A DNA stretch of 64,000 nucleotides from Lewinellaceae bacterium (GTDB taxonomy: Bacteria; Bacteroidota; Bacteroidia; Chitinophagales; Saprospiraceae), in NCBI GenBank assembly GCA_016712415.1, contig JADJRC010000016.1, positions 124,001 to 188,000 of the forward strand, read 5' to 3'. A model generated the notes under the pieces. The model made no database searches. It had not been told where the DNA came from and was given only the letters and a program-made list of their open reading frames with translations. The translations under genes were made by a program, and so were the position numbers. Below, one piece after another: positions 8,431 through 17,157 of the stretch; the first letter of the stretch is position 1; each line of letters starts with the position of its first letter.

Positions 8431-9666
8431 CTAATCTTTGTACGGATCATACATATCCGGCGCCGCCATGGCCACGCCAACCGGACGCAGGCGGTGTACC
8501 GTTTCAATCGTGCCTTCGTGAAAAGCCAGCACCTGGTACAGTTTTTTATAGCATTCCGGCGCCTCGTCGGCGCCGCCGCCACGCAGGGCAATACCTTTCT
8601 TTTTGATCTCTTTTTTCACTTTCAGCCAGTCCACCACGCCCTTGCTGAGGTACTCCACCTTGCCGTTTTTCCAGCGCTTTTTCCCGGCGGCCTGGTTGCG
8701 GCTCATCGCGCGACCCGCGCCGTGGACGGTAGAGTACAGCCCCTGCCGGCTCATTTCGGAATCCACGCCGCGGACGATGACAGAAATATCGGACATGGTA
8801 GCGCCGATGAAGCCGTATTGTCCCGGGAAAGCGGGCGTCGCTCCTTTGCGCACGACGTAGTATTTTTCCCCGAAATGTTCTTCTTCCCACAGGAAATTGT
8901 GGTGGTTGTGTACTTCAAAAACTGACTCGGCCTTTAATATTTCCAGCACCTTGTCCACTACGACATCGCGACCCGCATAAGCGTATTCGCCTGCCAGGCG
9001 CATGGCTGCGAGATAGTCCTGCCCGATCGGTGTATTCGCATCAAAAAGGATGGGTGGTGCATCCATGCCGCCTTCATGTACCCGTTCTTCAAAGTCTTTT
9101 CCTTTGTAGAGGGAAATAAAACCCGAGGTGGTTTTGTGTCCAAAGCCCCTCGAACCGAAGTGCACACCGATCCAGAGCCAGCCCTCCCCGTCTTCAAAAA
9201 GGTCGACGAAGTGATTGCCCGAACCAACGGTGCCCAGTTGGTCCATAGCCAGCCGGATCATCTTTTGCTGTGGTTGGAATGCTGCTTTTGCGATGTGATC
9301 GAACACGGGGTGGTCGATGGGTTTCGGGTTTGGGCGCCCCATGCCGAAGCCGATGTTTTTGAAAATCTCGTCCATGACCTTATCGGTGTCAATATCTGCT
9401 GCACGGATATTGGTCTGGCAGGCTTTGTTGCCGCAGGCGATATCAAAACCCACACCGGAAAGGCTGATCTTGTCTTTATAGGCCATGACACCTCCGATCG
9501 GATGGCCATAGCCGTAGTGTGCGTCGGCAGTCAGGGCGCCCAAATCTTCAGGAGAAGCGGCACAGCGCCTGATTTGTTCTATCGCTTTTTCGTCGATAAT
9601 CGGTTCGCCAAAAATCTGGAGGTGCATCATGGTTTTGGAATCGGCGTATTGTCTCATTATATGCAC
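8431..9666 (-). CDS. rtcB: RtcB family RNA-splicing ligase
   Basis: A 411-aa RtcB-type ligase, a GTP- and manganese-dependent enzyme that joins RNA 2',3'-cyclic phosphate or 3'-phosphate ends to 5'-OH ends during RNA repair. Recognisable motifs: GVGFDIACGNKAC (metal-binding Asp/Cys), GTVGSGNHFVDL, HFGSRGFGHKT (metal His), VHNHHNFLWEE, and STVHGAGRAMSR with the histidine that takes the GMP, then LRGGGADEAPE. All expected catalytic groups are present. The N-terminal ATG could be 9666 or 9657 (MRQYADSK). The stop at 8431 gives the usual DPYKD ending. No archease or RtcR regulator is adjacent. Confidence 0.92.
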   Translation of the reverse strand: MHIMRQYADSKTMMHLQIFGEPIIDEKAIEQIRRCAASPEDLGALTADAHYGYGHPIGGVMAYKDKISLSGVGFDIACGNKACQTNIRAADIDTDKVMDEIFKNIGFGMGRPNPKPIDHPVFDHIAKAAFQPQQKMIRLAMDQLGTVGSGNHFVDLFEDGEGWLWIGVHFGSRGFGHKTTSGFISLYKGKDFEERVHEGGMDAPPILFDANTPIGQDYLAAMRLAGEYAYAGRDVVVDKVLEILKAESVFEVHNHHNFLWEEEHFGEKYYVVRKGATPAFPGQYGFIGATMSDISVIVRGVDSEMSRQGLYSTVHGAGRAMSRNQAAGKKRWKNGKVEYLSKGVVDWLKVKKEIKKKGIALRGGGADEAPECYKKLYQVLAFHEGTIETVHRLRPVGVAMAAPDMYDPYKD

Positions 9667-9703
9667 TCCAAACTACCTGCCTGCATTTTAAGTTCCGGCC
9701 GAA

Positions 9704-9753
9704 ACTTATCACTTCATCACTCATCACTCATCATTCATCATTCATCATTCATT
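9704..9753. repeat. Heptanucleotide repeat array (TCATCAC / TCATCAT)
   Basis: About seven units of 7 nt with a CAYTCAT-type consensus; one unit has an extra base. The right end contains the TGA stop of the small membrane gene at 9749. Same repeat family as 25536-25619 and 37161-37215. Confidence 0.7.
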
Positions 9754-9982
9754 CCCCGCTGCTATCCATCCGCTCCCGATCCCAGTCCGTATGAGCAAAA
9801 ACCACGATCAGCACGCCGGCGAGCACCATGAGGATTTTAAAGACGAATGCGAGCAGCCGACCGCCCAGTTCCAGGAACTGAAGAAACCACCAGCCTACAC
9901 CGATCAATTGCAGTACAATCGATGTGAGGCCGAACACAATAAATAAAAAGCCGAGCAATATCCAGTATCCTTTATTCTTCAT
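9749..9982 (-). CDS. Small two-helix membrane protein, hypothetical
   Basis: A 77-aa protein with a basic head (MKNKGYW), one helix at about residues 7-28 and another at 44-63, ending in the polar tail HTDWDRERMDSSGE. No family recognised. Support comes from its position, the clean ATG at 9982, the membrane pattern and the opposite-strand neighbours being real genes. Its stop codon lies in a heptamer array. Confidence 0.55.
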   Translation of the reverse strand: MKNKGYWILLGFLFIVFGLTSIVLQLIGVGWWFLQFLELGGRLLAFVFKILMVLAGVLIVVFAHTDWDRERMDSSGE

Positions 9983-10044
9983 GGAGTGTCTCCTGTAGCG
10001 GAGTAGTGTTAAATGGAAAAAATTTTACAGGGTAATGAATATGG

Positions 10045-10079
10045 TTTTTGCAGGTGTTTGTAGCGAAGGCATAACTTTG
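10045..10079 (+). promoter_or_regulatory. Promoter for the HMG-CoA lyase-like gene
   Basis: TAACTTTG at 10072-10079 fits TAnnTTTG, with TTTTTG at 10045-10050 placed 21 nt upstream. Transcription would start near 10086, so translation must begin after that. Confidence 0.6.
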
Positions 10080-10186
10080 GCCTGCCATTTTTGTTTAAAC
10101 AGACCAGATAAATCATTCCACCACTTTGCCTGAATCTATCCTGCCAAATAAACGACCGCCCATTAAACTCATCGAATGTCCGCGAG

Positions 10187-11011
10187 ATGCCATGCAGGGG
10201 CTTGCCGGATTATATCGAGACGGATATCAAAGCCGCCTATATCAACCAGTTGTTGCGCGTGGGCTTTGATACTATTGATTTCGGGTCATTCGTCAGCCCC
10301 AAAGCCATTCCGCAAATGCGCGACACGGCGGAAGTGCTGGCAAAGTTAGACCTTTCCCGCACGAAGACGAAACTTTTGGCCATCGTAGCCAACGAACGCG
10401 GCGCAGCGGATGCCTGTAAATATCCCGAGATTCAGTACCTCGGCTACCCGTTCAGTATCAGTGAGACCTTCCAGTTGCGCAACACCAATGCGACGATATC
10501 TGAAAGCCTCGAGCGGACCAAAGCGATTCAGGATCTCTGTGAAAAACACGGTAAACAGCTGGTGTTGTACCTGTCCATGGGCTTTGGAAACCCGTACGGC
10601 GACCCCTGGAACATGGATATCGTGCAGCATTGGGTCGACGAACTGGTGCCGTTCGGCATCCGCATCTTCTCGCTTTCCGACACAATCGGCTGTTCCAATC
10701 CGCAGAATATTTCCTACCTGTTCGGCAACCTGATCCCGGCTTATCCGGATATTGAATTCGGGGCGCACCTGCACACCCAGCCGCACAACTGGCGTGAAAA
10801 AATAGACGCTGCCTGGCGCAATGGTTGTCGCCGCTTCGATGGCGCCATGCGCGGCTTCGGGGGCTGCCCAATGGCAAAAGACGACCTTACCGGAAACATG
10901 GCCACCGAAAACCTGGTGTTCTTTTTCGATGATGTGGAGGCCGACCTTACCATTGATCGTTCGGCGTTCGGGAAGAGCATGGCAATGGCGCTGGAGGTTT
11001 TTCCGCACTAG
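10187..11011 (+). CDS. Hydroxymethylglutaryl-CoA lyase family protein (5' frameshift)
   Basis: A DRE-TIM metallolyase of the HMG-CoA lyase group, which cleaves HMG-CoA to acetyl-CoA and acetoacetate at the end of leucine breakdown. Seen: VGFDTIDFGSFVSPKAIPQM, SMGFGNPYGDPW, the metal-binding GAHLHTQP (HxH), and GFGGCPMAKDDLTGN near the C-terminus with the catalytic-loop cysteine. The true N-terminus (IKLIECPRDAMQGL, containing the substrate-binding Arg-Asp) is encoded at 10162-10203 in another frame. One extra base around 10198-10203 separates it from PDYIETDIKAAY. The ATG at 10187 gives only an off-frame head. The restored gene has no ATG: TTG at 10126 or ATT at 10162 are the candidates. The stop overlaps that of the convergent acetyltransferase. 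Confidence 0.85.
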   Translation: MPCRGLPDYIETDIKAAYINQLLRVGFDTIDFGSFVSPKAIPQMRDTAEVLAKLDLSRTKTKLLAIVANERGAADACKYPEIQYLGYPFSISETFQLRNTNATISESLERTKAIQDLCEKHGKQLVLYLSMGFGNPYGDPWNMDIVQHWVDELVPFGIRIFSLSDTIGCSNPQNISYLFGNLIPAYPDIEFGAHLHTQPHNWREKIDAAWRNGCRRFDGAMRGFGGCPMAKDDLTGNMATENLVFFFDDVEADLTIDRSAFGKSMAMALEVFPH

Positions 11012-11532
11012 TGCCGCGTCAGCCGGTAACGCTGCCTGTCAAGTCGATATACGACGCCGGGCTGCCCCTCAAAGTCAAAATCGCTGTGGTAGCGCAGTCC
11101 GATTTTTTCCAGCACCCTGATGGAGGCCAGGTTGTCGCGCATGGCTCTTCCGACAATTGACGTCAGCCCCAGCGTGTCAAAACCGTATTCCAGGCAAGCC
11201 TCTGCCGCTTCCGTTGCGTACCCCCGGCTCCAATATTTTCTGAAAAAACGAAAACCGATGTCGTGTTCACCGGCATCGGGGCTGAATTTGAGTCCGCACC
11301 AACCCAGGAATGCCTCGTCCGATTGGCTGATTACCGCCCAGCGGCCCATGCCGTATTTTTTGTAATGGTCGTAGTTTTCGAGAAACAACCGGGCCTCCGC
11401 TTCGCTTGCAAACGGGCCGTCGCCGGTATACCGGATCACCTCTGGATCGAGGTTCAGAAGGTACATGTTTTCAGCGTCTTCGGCGTTGAGTTCGCGCAGC
11501 AGCAGCCTTTTCGTTTGCAATACGGTTTTCAT
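11008..11532 (-). CDS. GNAT family N-acetyltransferase (RimJ/RimL type)
   Basis: A 174-aa acetyltransferase. It starts with the type's usual LQTKRLLLRELNAEDAENM, carries IGFRFFRKYWSRGYATEAAE (acetyl-CoA pyrophosphate loop, about residues 92-111), and closes with GLTSIVGRAMRDNLASIRVLEK, typical of the RimJ/RimL/protein-serine acetyltransferase branch. The substrate cannot be predicted. It ends at 11008, overlapping the last bases of the convergent HMG-CoA lyase gene (shared CTAG), and lies 10 bp after the oxidoreductase gene on the same strand, so it probably belongs to the 13.3-11.0 kb minus-strand operon. Confidence 0.88.
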   Translation of the reverse strand: MKTVLQTKRLLLRELNAEDAENMYLLNLDPEVIRYTGDGPFASEAEARLFLENYDHYKKYGMGRWAVISQSDEAFLGWCGLKFSPDAGEHDIGFRFFRKYWSRGYATEAAEACLEYGFDTLGLTSIVGRAMRDNLASIRVLEKIGLRYHSDFDFEGQPGVVYRLDRQRYRLTRH

Positions 11533-11542
11533 GCAAGGCCCG

Positions 11543-12550
11543 CTATATAAATTTTCGTTGCCGGATGTCGATCTCCTTAAGGATGCGATGCGCGAGTTTC
11601 AAGGCCTCAAAACCGTCGCGCAGGGTAACCACCGGTTCGGTATCCTGGTGAATGGCGTCGAAAAAGGTTTCCAGCTCGCGCTGAATGGCATTCACCGGCG
11701 CCGTTTCGGGCATTTGCAGTTGCAGCCATTTTTTTCCGGCGTTTGTTTCGAATTCCATGAGTTGTTCCTGCGGCGGCAGGTTGTGTGCATCCTGTTCGTA
11801 GAGGCGCACGATTTGGGCGTTTTTTTCCAGAAAATCGAGGCTCAGGTAATGGTCGGGCTGGAAAAGGCGCATTTTTCTCATTTGCTTCATCGAAATGCGA
11901 CTGGCCGTCAGGTTGGCTACAGCGCCGTTGGCAAACTCGATCCGCGCATTGGCGATGTCGGGTGTATGGCTGAGCACGGCCACGCCGCTGGCGCTGACTT
12001 TCGAAACAGGCGATTGAACGAGGTGCAACACCAGGTCCAGGTCGTGGATCATCAGGTCCAGGATAACCGATACCTCTGTACCACGGGGCTGGAAAGCAGA
12101 CAGGCGATGCCCTTCAATGAACATGGGCGACAGCACCATGTCGCGCAATGCCAGAAAGGCGGGGTTGAAGCGTTCTACGTGGCCAACCTGGACTTTAACG
12201 CCTTGTTTTTCAGCGAGTAGAAGCAGGTTTCTGCCTTGTGAAACGCTCGCTGTCACGGGCTTTTCGATAAATACATGTTTGCCGGCGCGGATGGCTTTGG
12301 CCGCGAGTTTGAAATGCGAGGGGGTAGGAGTGACGATGTCGACGGCATCAACTTCGTGCAGTAGTTGATCGAGCGAGCGAAAGCGTTTCACGTCGTACTG
12401 GGCGATGGCAGAGGCGGCATTTTTATCATCCGGATCGTAGAATCCTGCCAGTTCCCAGCATTCGGTTGCGCGTAAGCATTTCAGGTGGATCTTGCCGAGG
12501 TGGCCGGCGCCGAGCAGGGCAATCCGTTTCGTGGTTGGTGTTTCGCTCAT
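11543..12550 (-). CDS. Gfo/Idh/MocA family NAD(P)-dependent oxidoreductase
   Basis: A 335-aa protein with an N-terminal Rossmann fold (IALLGAGHLGKIHLKCL, residues 10-26), the family EKP motif in GKHVFIEKPVTASVSQG, and the second domain with GHVERFNPAF (about 135) and SVILDLMIHDLDLVLHL, which carries the catalytic-site His/Asp pair. Members oxidise or reduce sugars and related compounds; the substrate is not evident. Its ATG overlaps the stop of the upstream DJ-1-like gene by 4 bp (ATGA), implying translational coupling. Confidence 0.88.
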   Translation of the reverse strand: MSETPTTKRIALLGAGHLGKIHLKCLRATECWELAGFYDPDDKNAASAIAQYDVKRFRSLDQLLHEVDAVDIVTPTPSHFKLAAKAIRAGKHVFIEKPVTASVSQGRNLLLLAEKQGVKVQVGHVERFNPAFLALRDMVLSPMFIEGHRLSAFQPRGTEVSVILDLMIHDLDLVLHLVQSPVSKVSASGVAVLSHTPDIANARIEFANGAVANLTASRISMKQMRKMRLFQPDHYLSLDFLEKNAQIVRLYEQDAHNLPPQEQLMEFETNAGKKWLQLQMPETAPVNAIQRELETFFDAIHQDTEPVVTLRDGFEALKLAHRILKEIDIRQRKFI

Positions 12551-13296
12551 CGTTGTTCTTTTCCCGGCGCCAGGTGTTTTATGCTTTGCAAATTCCAGTC
12601 GATCACCAGCCCGTGCGCGAGTCGGTCGGCGATATGTTTACCGTAAAGGTGTTCGCAAAGGTAAAGCGCCGCGTCGAAAGAGCGATCGCCCCCTGCGGAG
12701 GTGATGTATTTGCCGTCGTGAACAAAAGATACGCCCTCCACCACATTAAGTTGAGGAAACATTTTTTTCAACTGCCGCGTATCGTCCGGAAAAGTGGTGC
12801 ACTGTACAGAATCGAGCAGCCCTGCTTTGGCGAGTACGAAGGCGCCATCGCAGAGCGACAGGACAAAATCTGCGGTTGCTCCGGTATTTTTTACCCATTC
12901 GATCATCCGGGTATTGTCAAGATCGCTGTCCAGATGGTGTTCGGCGCTGGGCACGATCAGAATATCGATAGGTGGCAGGGAGTCGTATGTAAAGTTGAAA
13001 TCGGGAATCAGGCACAGCCCTTCGAAGGTGGTGATTGTACGCCTGTCGTCCGCAACGGTAAATACGTTCATCGCCCGGATGCTGTCGCGAAACCGGGTAT
13101 GGTGAAAAATATCCATCGGTGCGACGAGTTCGGTATTGTACACGCCGTCCATGACAAGAATGGCGGCGTTGTACCTGCCGGGCTTGATCTTTGCCCAGGG
13201 AGACGGGGATAGCGGCTGCGGGGCGGAGGATGGCGTACACGCCGACCCCAGAAAAGGCAGCATGAACAACAACAGGTAGATTTTCATGCGGAACAA
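12547..13296 (-). CDS. DJ-1/PfpI family lipoprotein
   Basis: A 249-aa (or 246-aa, from MKIYLLL at 13287) protein. The signal peptide ends in a lipobox LGSAC, so it is probably an envelope lipoprotein. The rest is a class I glutamine amidotransferase-like fold of the DJ-1/PfpI/ThiJ type: NAAILVMDGVYNTELVAPMD, the nucleophile elbow LSLCDGAFVLAKAG with a cysteine (about 150), and TSAGGDRSFDAALYL near the end. This version resembles the sensor half of AraC-type regulators and intracellular isonitrile-hydratase-like proteins, but here it is exported and has no DNA-binding domain. It overlaps the next gene by 4 bp. Confidence 0.8.
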   Translation of the reverse strand: MFRMKIYLLLFMLPFLGSACTPSSAPQPLSPSPWAKIKPGRYNAAILVMDGVYNTELVAPMDIFHHTRFRDSIRAMNVFTVADDRRTITTFEGLCLIPDFNFTYDSLPPIDILIVPSAEHHLDSDLDNTRMIEWVKNTGATADFVLSLCDGAFVLAKAGLLDSVQCTTFPDDTRQLKKMFPQLNVVEGVSFVHDGKYITSAGGDRSFDAALYLCEHLYGKHIADRLAHGLVIDWNLQSIKHLAPGKEQR

Positions 13297-13314
13297 TCCT
13301 GTTTTCAGTCAGAC

Positions 13315-13614
13315 TCAGCGGAAGTACATCAGGATGGCCCCGAATGCCGTGATCAGCAGCAGCAGTACGGTGGCCATACGGATGGAATAGCGCATATGAC
13401 GGATAAAACTTTCAATCTCGTCGCGGAACTGCGGATAGCGGGGCAGTATCTCCGCTTCCAGTTTTTGCCTGTTGAAGATGTGTGCGGCGCCGAACTCTAC
13501 CTTGTTGCGCACCAAGACGCCATACACCTTGAACACTTTGGCCCTGAAATACAGGTTGACGAACAACATGGCCACGAACAGACCGATGACAATGGAGAGC
13601 AGCAGAATGTACAT
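13315..13614 (-). CDS. Small membrane protein, hypothetical
   Basis: A 99-aa protein with an N-terminal helix (about residues 2-22, ILLLSIVIGLFVAMLFVNLYF), a soluble middle (FGAAHIFNRQKLEAEILPRY) and a C-terminal helix (about 78-97). No family recognised. It lies between the VWA gene and the DJ-1-like gene on the same strand, with short gaps (32 and 18 bp), which supports it being real and co-transcribed. Confidence 0.65.
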   Translation of the reverse strand: MYILLLSIVIGLFVAMLFVNLYFRAKVFKVYGVLVRNKVEFGAAHIFNRQKLEAEILPRYPQFRDEIESFIRHMRYSIRMATVLLLLITAFGAILMYFR

Positions 13615-13646
13615 GGGGCAAAAGTAGGAAGGTTTCGGGTTGGGTA

Positions 13647-14738
13647 TTACTTTTTGCGCTTGCGCTTTTTATAGTTTTCCAGCACAAACGACCCCAGGCC
13701 CTGCAGGGACGAGTAAAATGCCTTGCCATTGTTGGTCTGCGTGAAGGCCTCCACGAATCGTACCAGGTAGGGGTCGCGGGCGATCATGAAGGTGGTAATG
13801 GGGACGTTGAGTTTTTTGCAGCGCATGGCCAGGTTGAGGCAGCGGTTGACGATTTTGCGGTCGAGCCCGAAAGAGTTTTTGTAGTAGTTTTTGCCGATTT
13901 TCAGGCAGGTGGGTTTGCCGTCGGTGATCATGAAAATCTGCTTGTTCGGGTTGCGGCGGCGTTTGAGGATATCGAGAGCCAGTTCGAGCCCTGCAACAGT
14001 ATTGGTATGGTAAGGGCCGACCTGCAGGTAGGGCACTTCTTTGAGTTCGATGGGCCATGCATCATCGCCGAATACGAGGATGTCGAGCGTGTCTTTGGGG
14101 TAGCGGGTCTGAATGAATTCCGCCAGGGCAAGGGCAACCTTTTTGGCAGGTGTGATCCGGTCTTCCCCGTACAGGATCATGGAGTGCGAAATGTCGATCA
14201 TCAGCACCGACGACATCTGGCTTTGGGAGTAGGTTTCGTGTACTTCGAGGTCATCCTGGGTAAGGTTGAACTCATCGATCCCGTGGTTGATATAGGCGTT
14301 TTTGAGCGAGTTGGTGACTGCAAGGTTATCCAGGCTGTCGCCGAATTCGTAGGGCTTCACGTCGGCTGTAAACTCGTCGCCCTGGCCGATAACGGTTGTA
14401 TTGTGCTTGCCGCTTTTCGCTTTTTTCAGGTCTCCAAATATATCGTCGAGGCTTTTCTGGCGCAGGCTGATCTCGAGTTTCCTGGTAGGTCCCATGCCGC
14501 CCTGACCGTCGCCGTCGCGCCGGATATAGCCCCTTTCTTCCAATTCGCGTAGAAAGTCGCCCATACCGTACTCGTCATTGGTGAGTTTGTATTCACGGTC
14601 CAGTTCGTTGAGCCAGGCCAGCGCCTCCGTTACATCGCCGGAGGTGTAGAGCATTAATTCCTGGAATATCTTGAACAGCCGGTCGAAGGTCGACTGGTTG
14701 GGATCGGGTTTGTAGTCGGAAAATCGGAAACCAAGCAT
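13647..14738 (-). CDS. VWA domain-containing protein
   Basis: A 363-aa protein. The N-terminal half (residues 1-165) is helical and charged. The C-terminal von Willebrand A domain starts at SSVLMIDISHSMIL (about 172-185), whose DxSxS is a complete MIDAS metal site, followed by ITPAKKVALALAEFIQ, LDILVFGDDAW and QIFMITDGKPTCLK with the later MIDAS aspartate. This resembles the VWA/CoxE-like proteins that work with MoxR-type AAA ATPases; no MoxR gene is next to it here. It ends in a very basic tail (KKRKRKK). Cytoplasmic; function unknown. Confidence 0.82.
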   Translation of the reverse strand: MLGFRFSDYKPDPNQSTFDRLFKIFQELMLYTSGDVTEALAWLNELDREYKLTNDEYGMGDFLRELEERGYIRRDGDGQGGMGPTRKLEISLRQKSLDDIFGDLKKAKSGKHNTTVIGQGDEFTADVKPYEFGDSLDNLAVTNSLKNAYINHGIDEFNLTQDDLEVHETYSQSQMSSVLMIDISHSMILYGEDRITPAKKVALALAEFIQTRYPKDTLDILVFGDDAWPIELKEVPYLQVGPYHTNTVAGLELALDILKRRRNPNKQIFMITDGKPTCLKIGKNYYKNSFGLDRKIVNRCLNLAMRCKKLNVPITTFMIARDPYLVRFVEAFTQTNNGKAFYSSLQGLGSFVLENYKKRKRKK

Positions 14739-14837
14739 AAGCGGTATGGTGGAGCGGATTTGGAATGACAGATCAAACAGCCATGCCGCATAAAAGTTGA
14801 TGCAAGGGTCTCCGGATATCTGTTTCCGGCGGACCTT

Positions 14838-15896
14838 TTATTCCATGGTGATCTTTACACTTTCCTGCTTTTTCCGGTCCGCTACCAGGTCGATGATCTG
14901 CTCCCGGACACCATCAAATACAGAAACCATGGCGGTATTGGGTTCGGCCTTGCCAAAATCGTCGGCATAAACGGTGAGGTAGTGCTCTTTGCCGGGAGGC
15001 AGTTCGATCTCAAACTCCTGCGGCTTGAGGCGCAGGTAGAGCCGGTCGATCACTTTTTTGTCGTCGAGGTAAACGGAGATGATATCCCCGTCTTCGATCT
15101 GGCTGTCCCAGATTTTCACCTTGATCTTGCGGTTTTTTACCGAAAGGGATTTGCCGACCTGAACGGCGCGGCCACCGATGGAGTCGGGCTTGACGGATGC
15201 GCTTGCAACGGCCGGTGGTCTGGGCTTTTCAAGCGGCTTGGGCTTTTCGGTCCTGGTGGCCGGTTTTTTGGCTACCTGTTTGGGTTTTTCTTTTTCCGTG
15301 TCGCAGGGCAGTTTGGCCGAGCCGCCGAAACGTATGCTGAACCCGGGTCCGCGCGAGGTGACATTGCTGACGAGTATGACGTATTTTTCGCCGGCCACAA
15401 CGCGCAGCGGCGCCAGCCAGGCGTTGTCGAGGGTGTCGGAACAGCCTGCGTCTTCGCTTGTGTCCGTTTCACCGTTGCGGAGTCCTGTTTCTCCCATGCA
15501 TTTGCTGCTGAAGGCATTTTCAGGCGTATCGCCGGCAGCCATGCAGCGTACGATCTGTTTGTCGTTGCAATCGCCGCTGGCCGGGAGTTTGAACACCACG
15601 AAATCGATATCGTCGTCGAGCCGGTGCGGGGTGATGGCAAAAGTCAGGGTGCCGCTCTTGTCCACCTCGAATTTTATCCAGGTTGAATTTTCTTCGGCAT
15701 TGCCAAAGTTGTCGCTGTTCATAAAGCAGGCAATGAAGTCTGCTTCGCGGTTATTTTGTCCTTCGCCTCCGGCGTGGTCGAAGTGGTAAACCTGTTTTTT
15801 GCAAACGTCCATCGCAGTGGAGCAATCTGCGTTGCTTTGCGACAGGAGCGTGAAAGGGAGAAGAAAGAGTAAAAGAAATATGGTCGATTTGCGCAT
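14838..15896 (-). CDS. Exported protein, hypothetical, with cysteine-rich N-terminal half
   Basis: A 352-aa protein with signal peptide MRKSTIFLLLFLLPFTLLSQ. Residues about 20-205 are a beta-sandwich-like region with many cysteines (CSTAMDVCKKQ, ADFIACFMNSDN, CNDKQIVRCMAAG, DAGCSDTLDNAW). It resembles the domain seen before gliding/adhesion regions in Bacteroidota (STWIKFEVDKSGTLTFAITP, DDDIDFVVFKLP). A Pro/Lys spacer at 215-240 separates it from a C-terminal beta domain (VKIWDSQIEDGDIISVYLDD...). No T9SS tail. Function unknown. About 100 bp separate it from the VWA gene. Confidence 0.7.
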   Translation of the reverse strand: MRKSTIFLLLFLLPFTLLSQSNADCSTAMDVCKKQVYHFDHAGGEGQNNREADFIACFMNSDNFGNAEENSTWIKFEVDKSGTLTFAITPHRLDDDIDFVVFKLPASGDCNDKQIVRCMAAGDTPENAFSSKCMGETGLRNGETDTSEDAGCSDTLDNAWLAPLRVVAGEKYVILVSNVTSRGPGFSIRFGGSAKLPCDTEKEKPKQVAKKPATRTEKPKPLEKPRPPAVASASVKPDSIGGRAVQVGKSLSVKNRKIKVKIWDSQIEDGDIISVYLDDKKVIDRLYLRLKPQEFEIELPPGKEHYLTVYADDFGKAEPNTAMVSVFDGVREQIIDLVADRKKQESVKITME

Positions 15897-16037
15897 TCCC
15901 GGATGTCTTGTGGTTGGAAAGAATCACCTGATAACGGTTTTTTCAGGAAAATCTGATGAAAACCGGCCGGAAATTTTGATCAAATCCCTTCAGGGGCAAT
16001 AACCGCTGTAAAGTGCCGCTCCAATATTATCTACTGT

Positions 16038-16142
16038 GCCAACTGTTTACTGCCAACTGCCAACTGTCTACTGCCAACTGCCAACTGCCAACTGCCAACT
16101 GCCAACTGCCAACTGTTTACTGCCAACTGCCAACTGTCTACT
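16038..16142. repeat. Heptanucleotide array, unit GCCAACT (15 units)
   Basis: Fifteen exact 7-nt units: eleven GCCAACT, two GTTTACT, two GTCTACT. The last unit contains the stop codon (TAG on the minus strand, 16138-16140) of the DUF4231 gene. It fills half of the 240-bp gap before the exported-protein gene. Confidence 0.9.
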
Positions 16143-16611
16143 GTCCCGCGTTTTCATCTGCCTTCGCCTGCGAAGCCGACATCCAGCTGGAGTTTTCGCT
16201 GGCCATGATCTGTTCGGCGCGTTCCACAAATTTTTTGAACAATTCGGATTCATCGCCTTCCCCGTAAGGTCCGACCCTGTTGACCAGGAAAAGTTTTTCG
16301 CGGTTCAGCGATTCGGCAGTGGTGCGGTAGATGAGCCAGTTTTCGCGGTATTTTTTCAGGGAAAGAATGCCTTCGGTGATGGCTACAACGGCGCCAAGCG
16401 CACCGGCGACGTATTTCAGGTTTTCGTTGATGGAGTCGGAGAAGCCGACCAGCAGCGGAATAAGCGCACTGCTTACGATCACAATGACCTTGCAGCGGTA
16501 ATAGTTGCGTTTCATCAGGGCGCTTTTGCCCTCATACCAGGTGAATTGTTCCTCGACACGCTTGCCGAGGTATTCATCCGGGGTCATTTTAGACTTTAAG
16601 GTTGTTTCCAT
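16138..16611 (-). CDS. DUF4231 (SLATT-like) two-helix membrane protein
   Basis: A 157-aa protein from METTLKSK at 16611; a longer in-frame start at 16659 would overlap the preceding gene. It has the DUF4231 layout: an N-terminal helix with EEQFTWYEGKSALMKRNYYRCK, two adjacent membrane helices (about residues 40-58 and 66-83), then the conserved YRENWLIYRTTAESLNREKLFL and a C-terminal helix. DUF4231 is related to the SLATT domains, predicted membrane effectors of nucleotide-dependent conflict systems. The upstream gene at 16640 is 28 bp away on the same strand, and the two probably form one unit. The stop codon lies in a heptamer array. Confidence 0.82.
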   Translation of the reverse strand: METTLKSKMTPDEYLGKRVEEQFTWYEGKSALMKRNYYRCKVIVIVSSALIPLLVGFSDSINENLKYVAGALGAVVAITEGILSLKKYRENWLIYRTTAESLNREKLFLVNRVGPYGEGDESELFKKFVERAEQIMASENSSWMSASQAKADENAGQ

Positions 16612-16639
16612 TGTAGGTAAGGTGTTGGAATTAAAATAG

Positions 16640-17140
16640 TTATCTGCTATATGTCTCAAAAAACTCCTTACGGGCCAGCCGGTATACCTCAGACAGGTCT
16701 GCGGGTCCGCCCATAAAGTCGCCTTCCTTGGCGATCATTTCCTCGCCCCAGTCGGTCCGGAAAATGAATTCCCCCGGCAGGTCGAGTTGATGCAGGCGTT
16801 CTGGGGTTAGTTCGATAGCGACGATCACACCCAGCGACCGGTATTCTGCAAACCCGTCCGCAGCGGATGCTTTAACCGGCTCGTATTTGCGCAGGAACTC
16901 TTCACCCGGCACGACGTATTGTTCGCCTGCCCTGGTTTGGTTCTGAACGATATAATCACCTTCGCGGGCCTGGTTGCTTGTTTCCGGGCCGTCGCCGGTG
17001 ATGGTAATGATCCGCTCGCCTCCAAGGGCTTTTTTGGCCAGGATATTGAGTTTTTTGTGGTAAACCACGCCTTCAGACTGCAATGCGTCGCGCAGTTTTG
17101 CCAGGATATCTTTCTGGGAAAAGACCATGTTTCCGATCAA
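16640..17140 (-). CDS. Hypothetical protein paired with DUF4231
   Basis: A 166-aa soluble protein; the start may be the ATG at 17140 or 17128 (MVFSQKD). No firm family. It has a central motif REGDYIVQNQTRAGEQYVVP followed by EEFLRKYEPV. I have seen such a GDyxVxN...GEqYxV core in small bacterial proteins without known function. The C-terminal part is charged and helical (YRLARKEFFETYSR). No membrane segment. It is the first gene of a two-gene unit with the SLATT-like DUF4231 protein and has its own TAnnTTTG motif upstream, so a sensor or regulator role for the membrane partner is a guess. Confidence 0.6.
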   Translation of the reverse strand: MIGNMVFSQKDILAKLRDALQSEGVVYHKKLNILAKKALGGERIITITGDGPETSNQAREGDYIVQNQTRAGEQYVVPGEEFLRKYEPVKASAADGFAEYRSLGVIVAIELTPERLHQLDLPGEFIFRTDWGEEMIAKEGDFMGGPADLSEVYRLARKEFFETYSR

Positions 17141-17157
17141 AGTGCTCAGTTTTTTGC

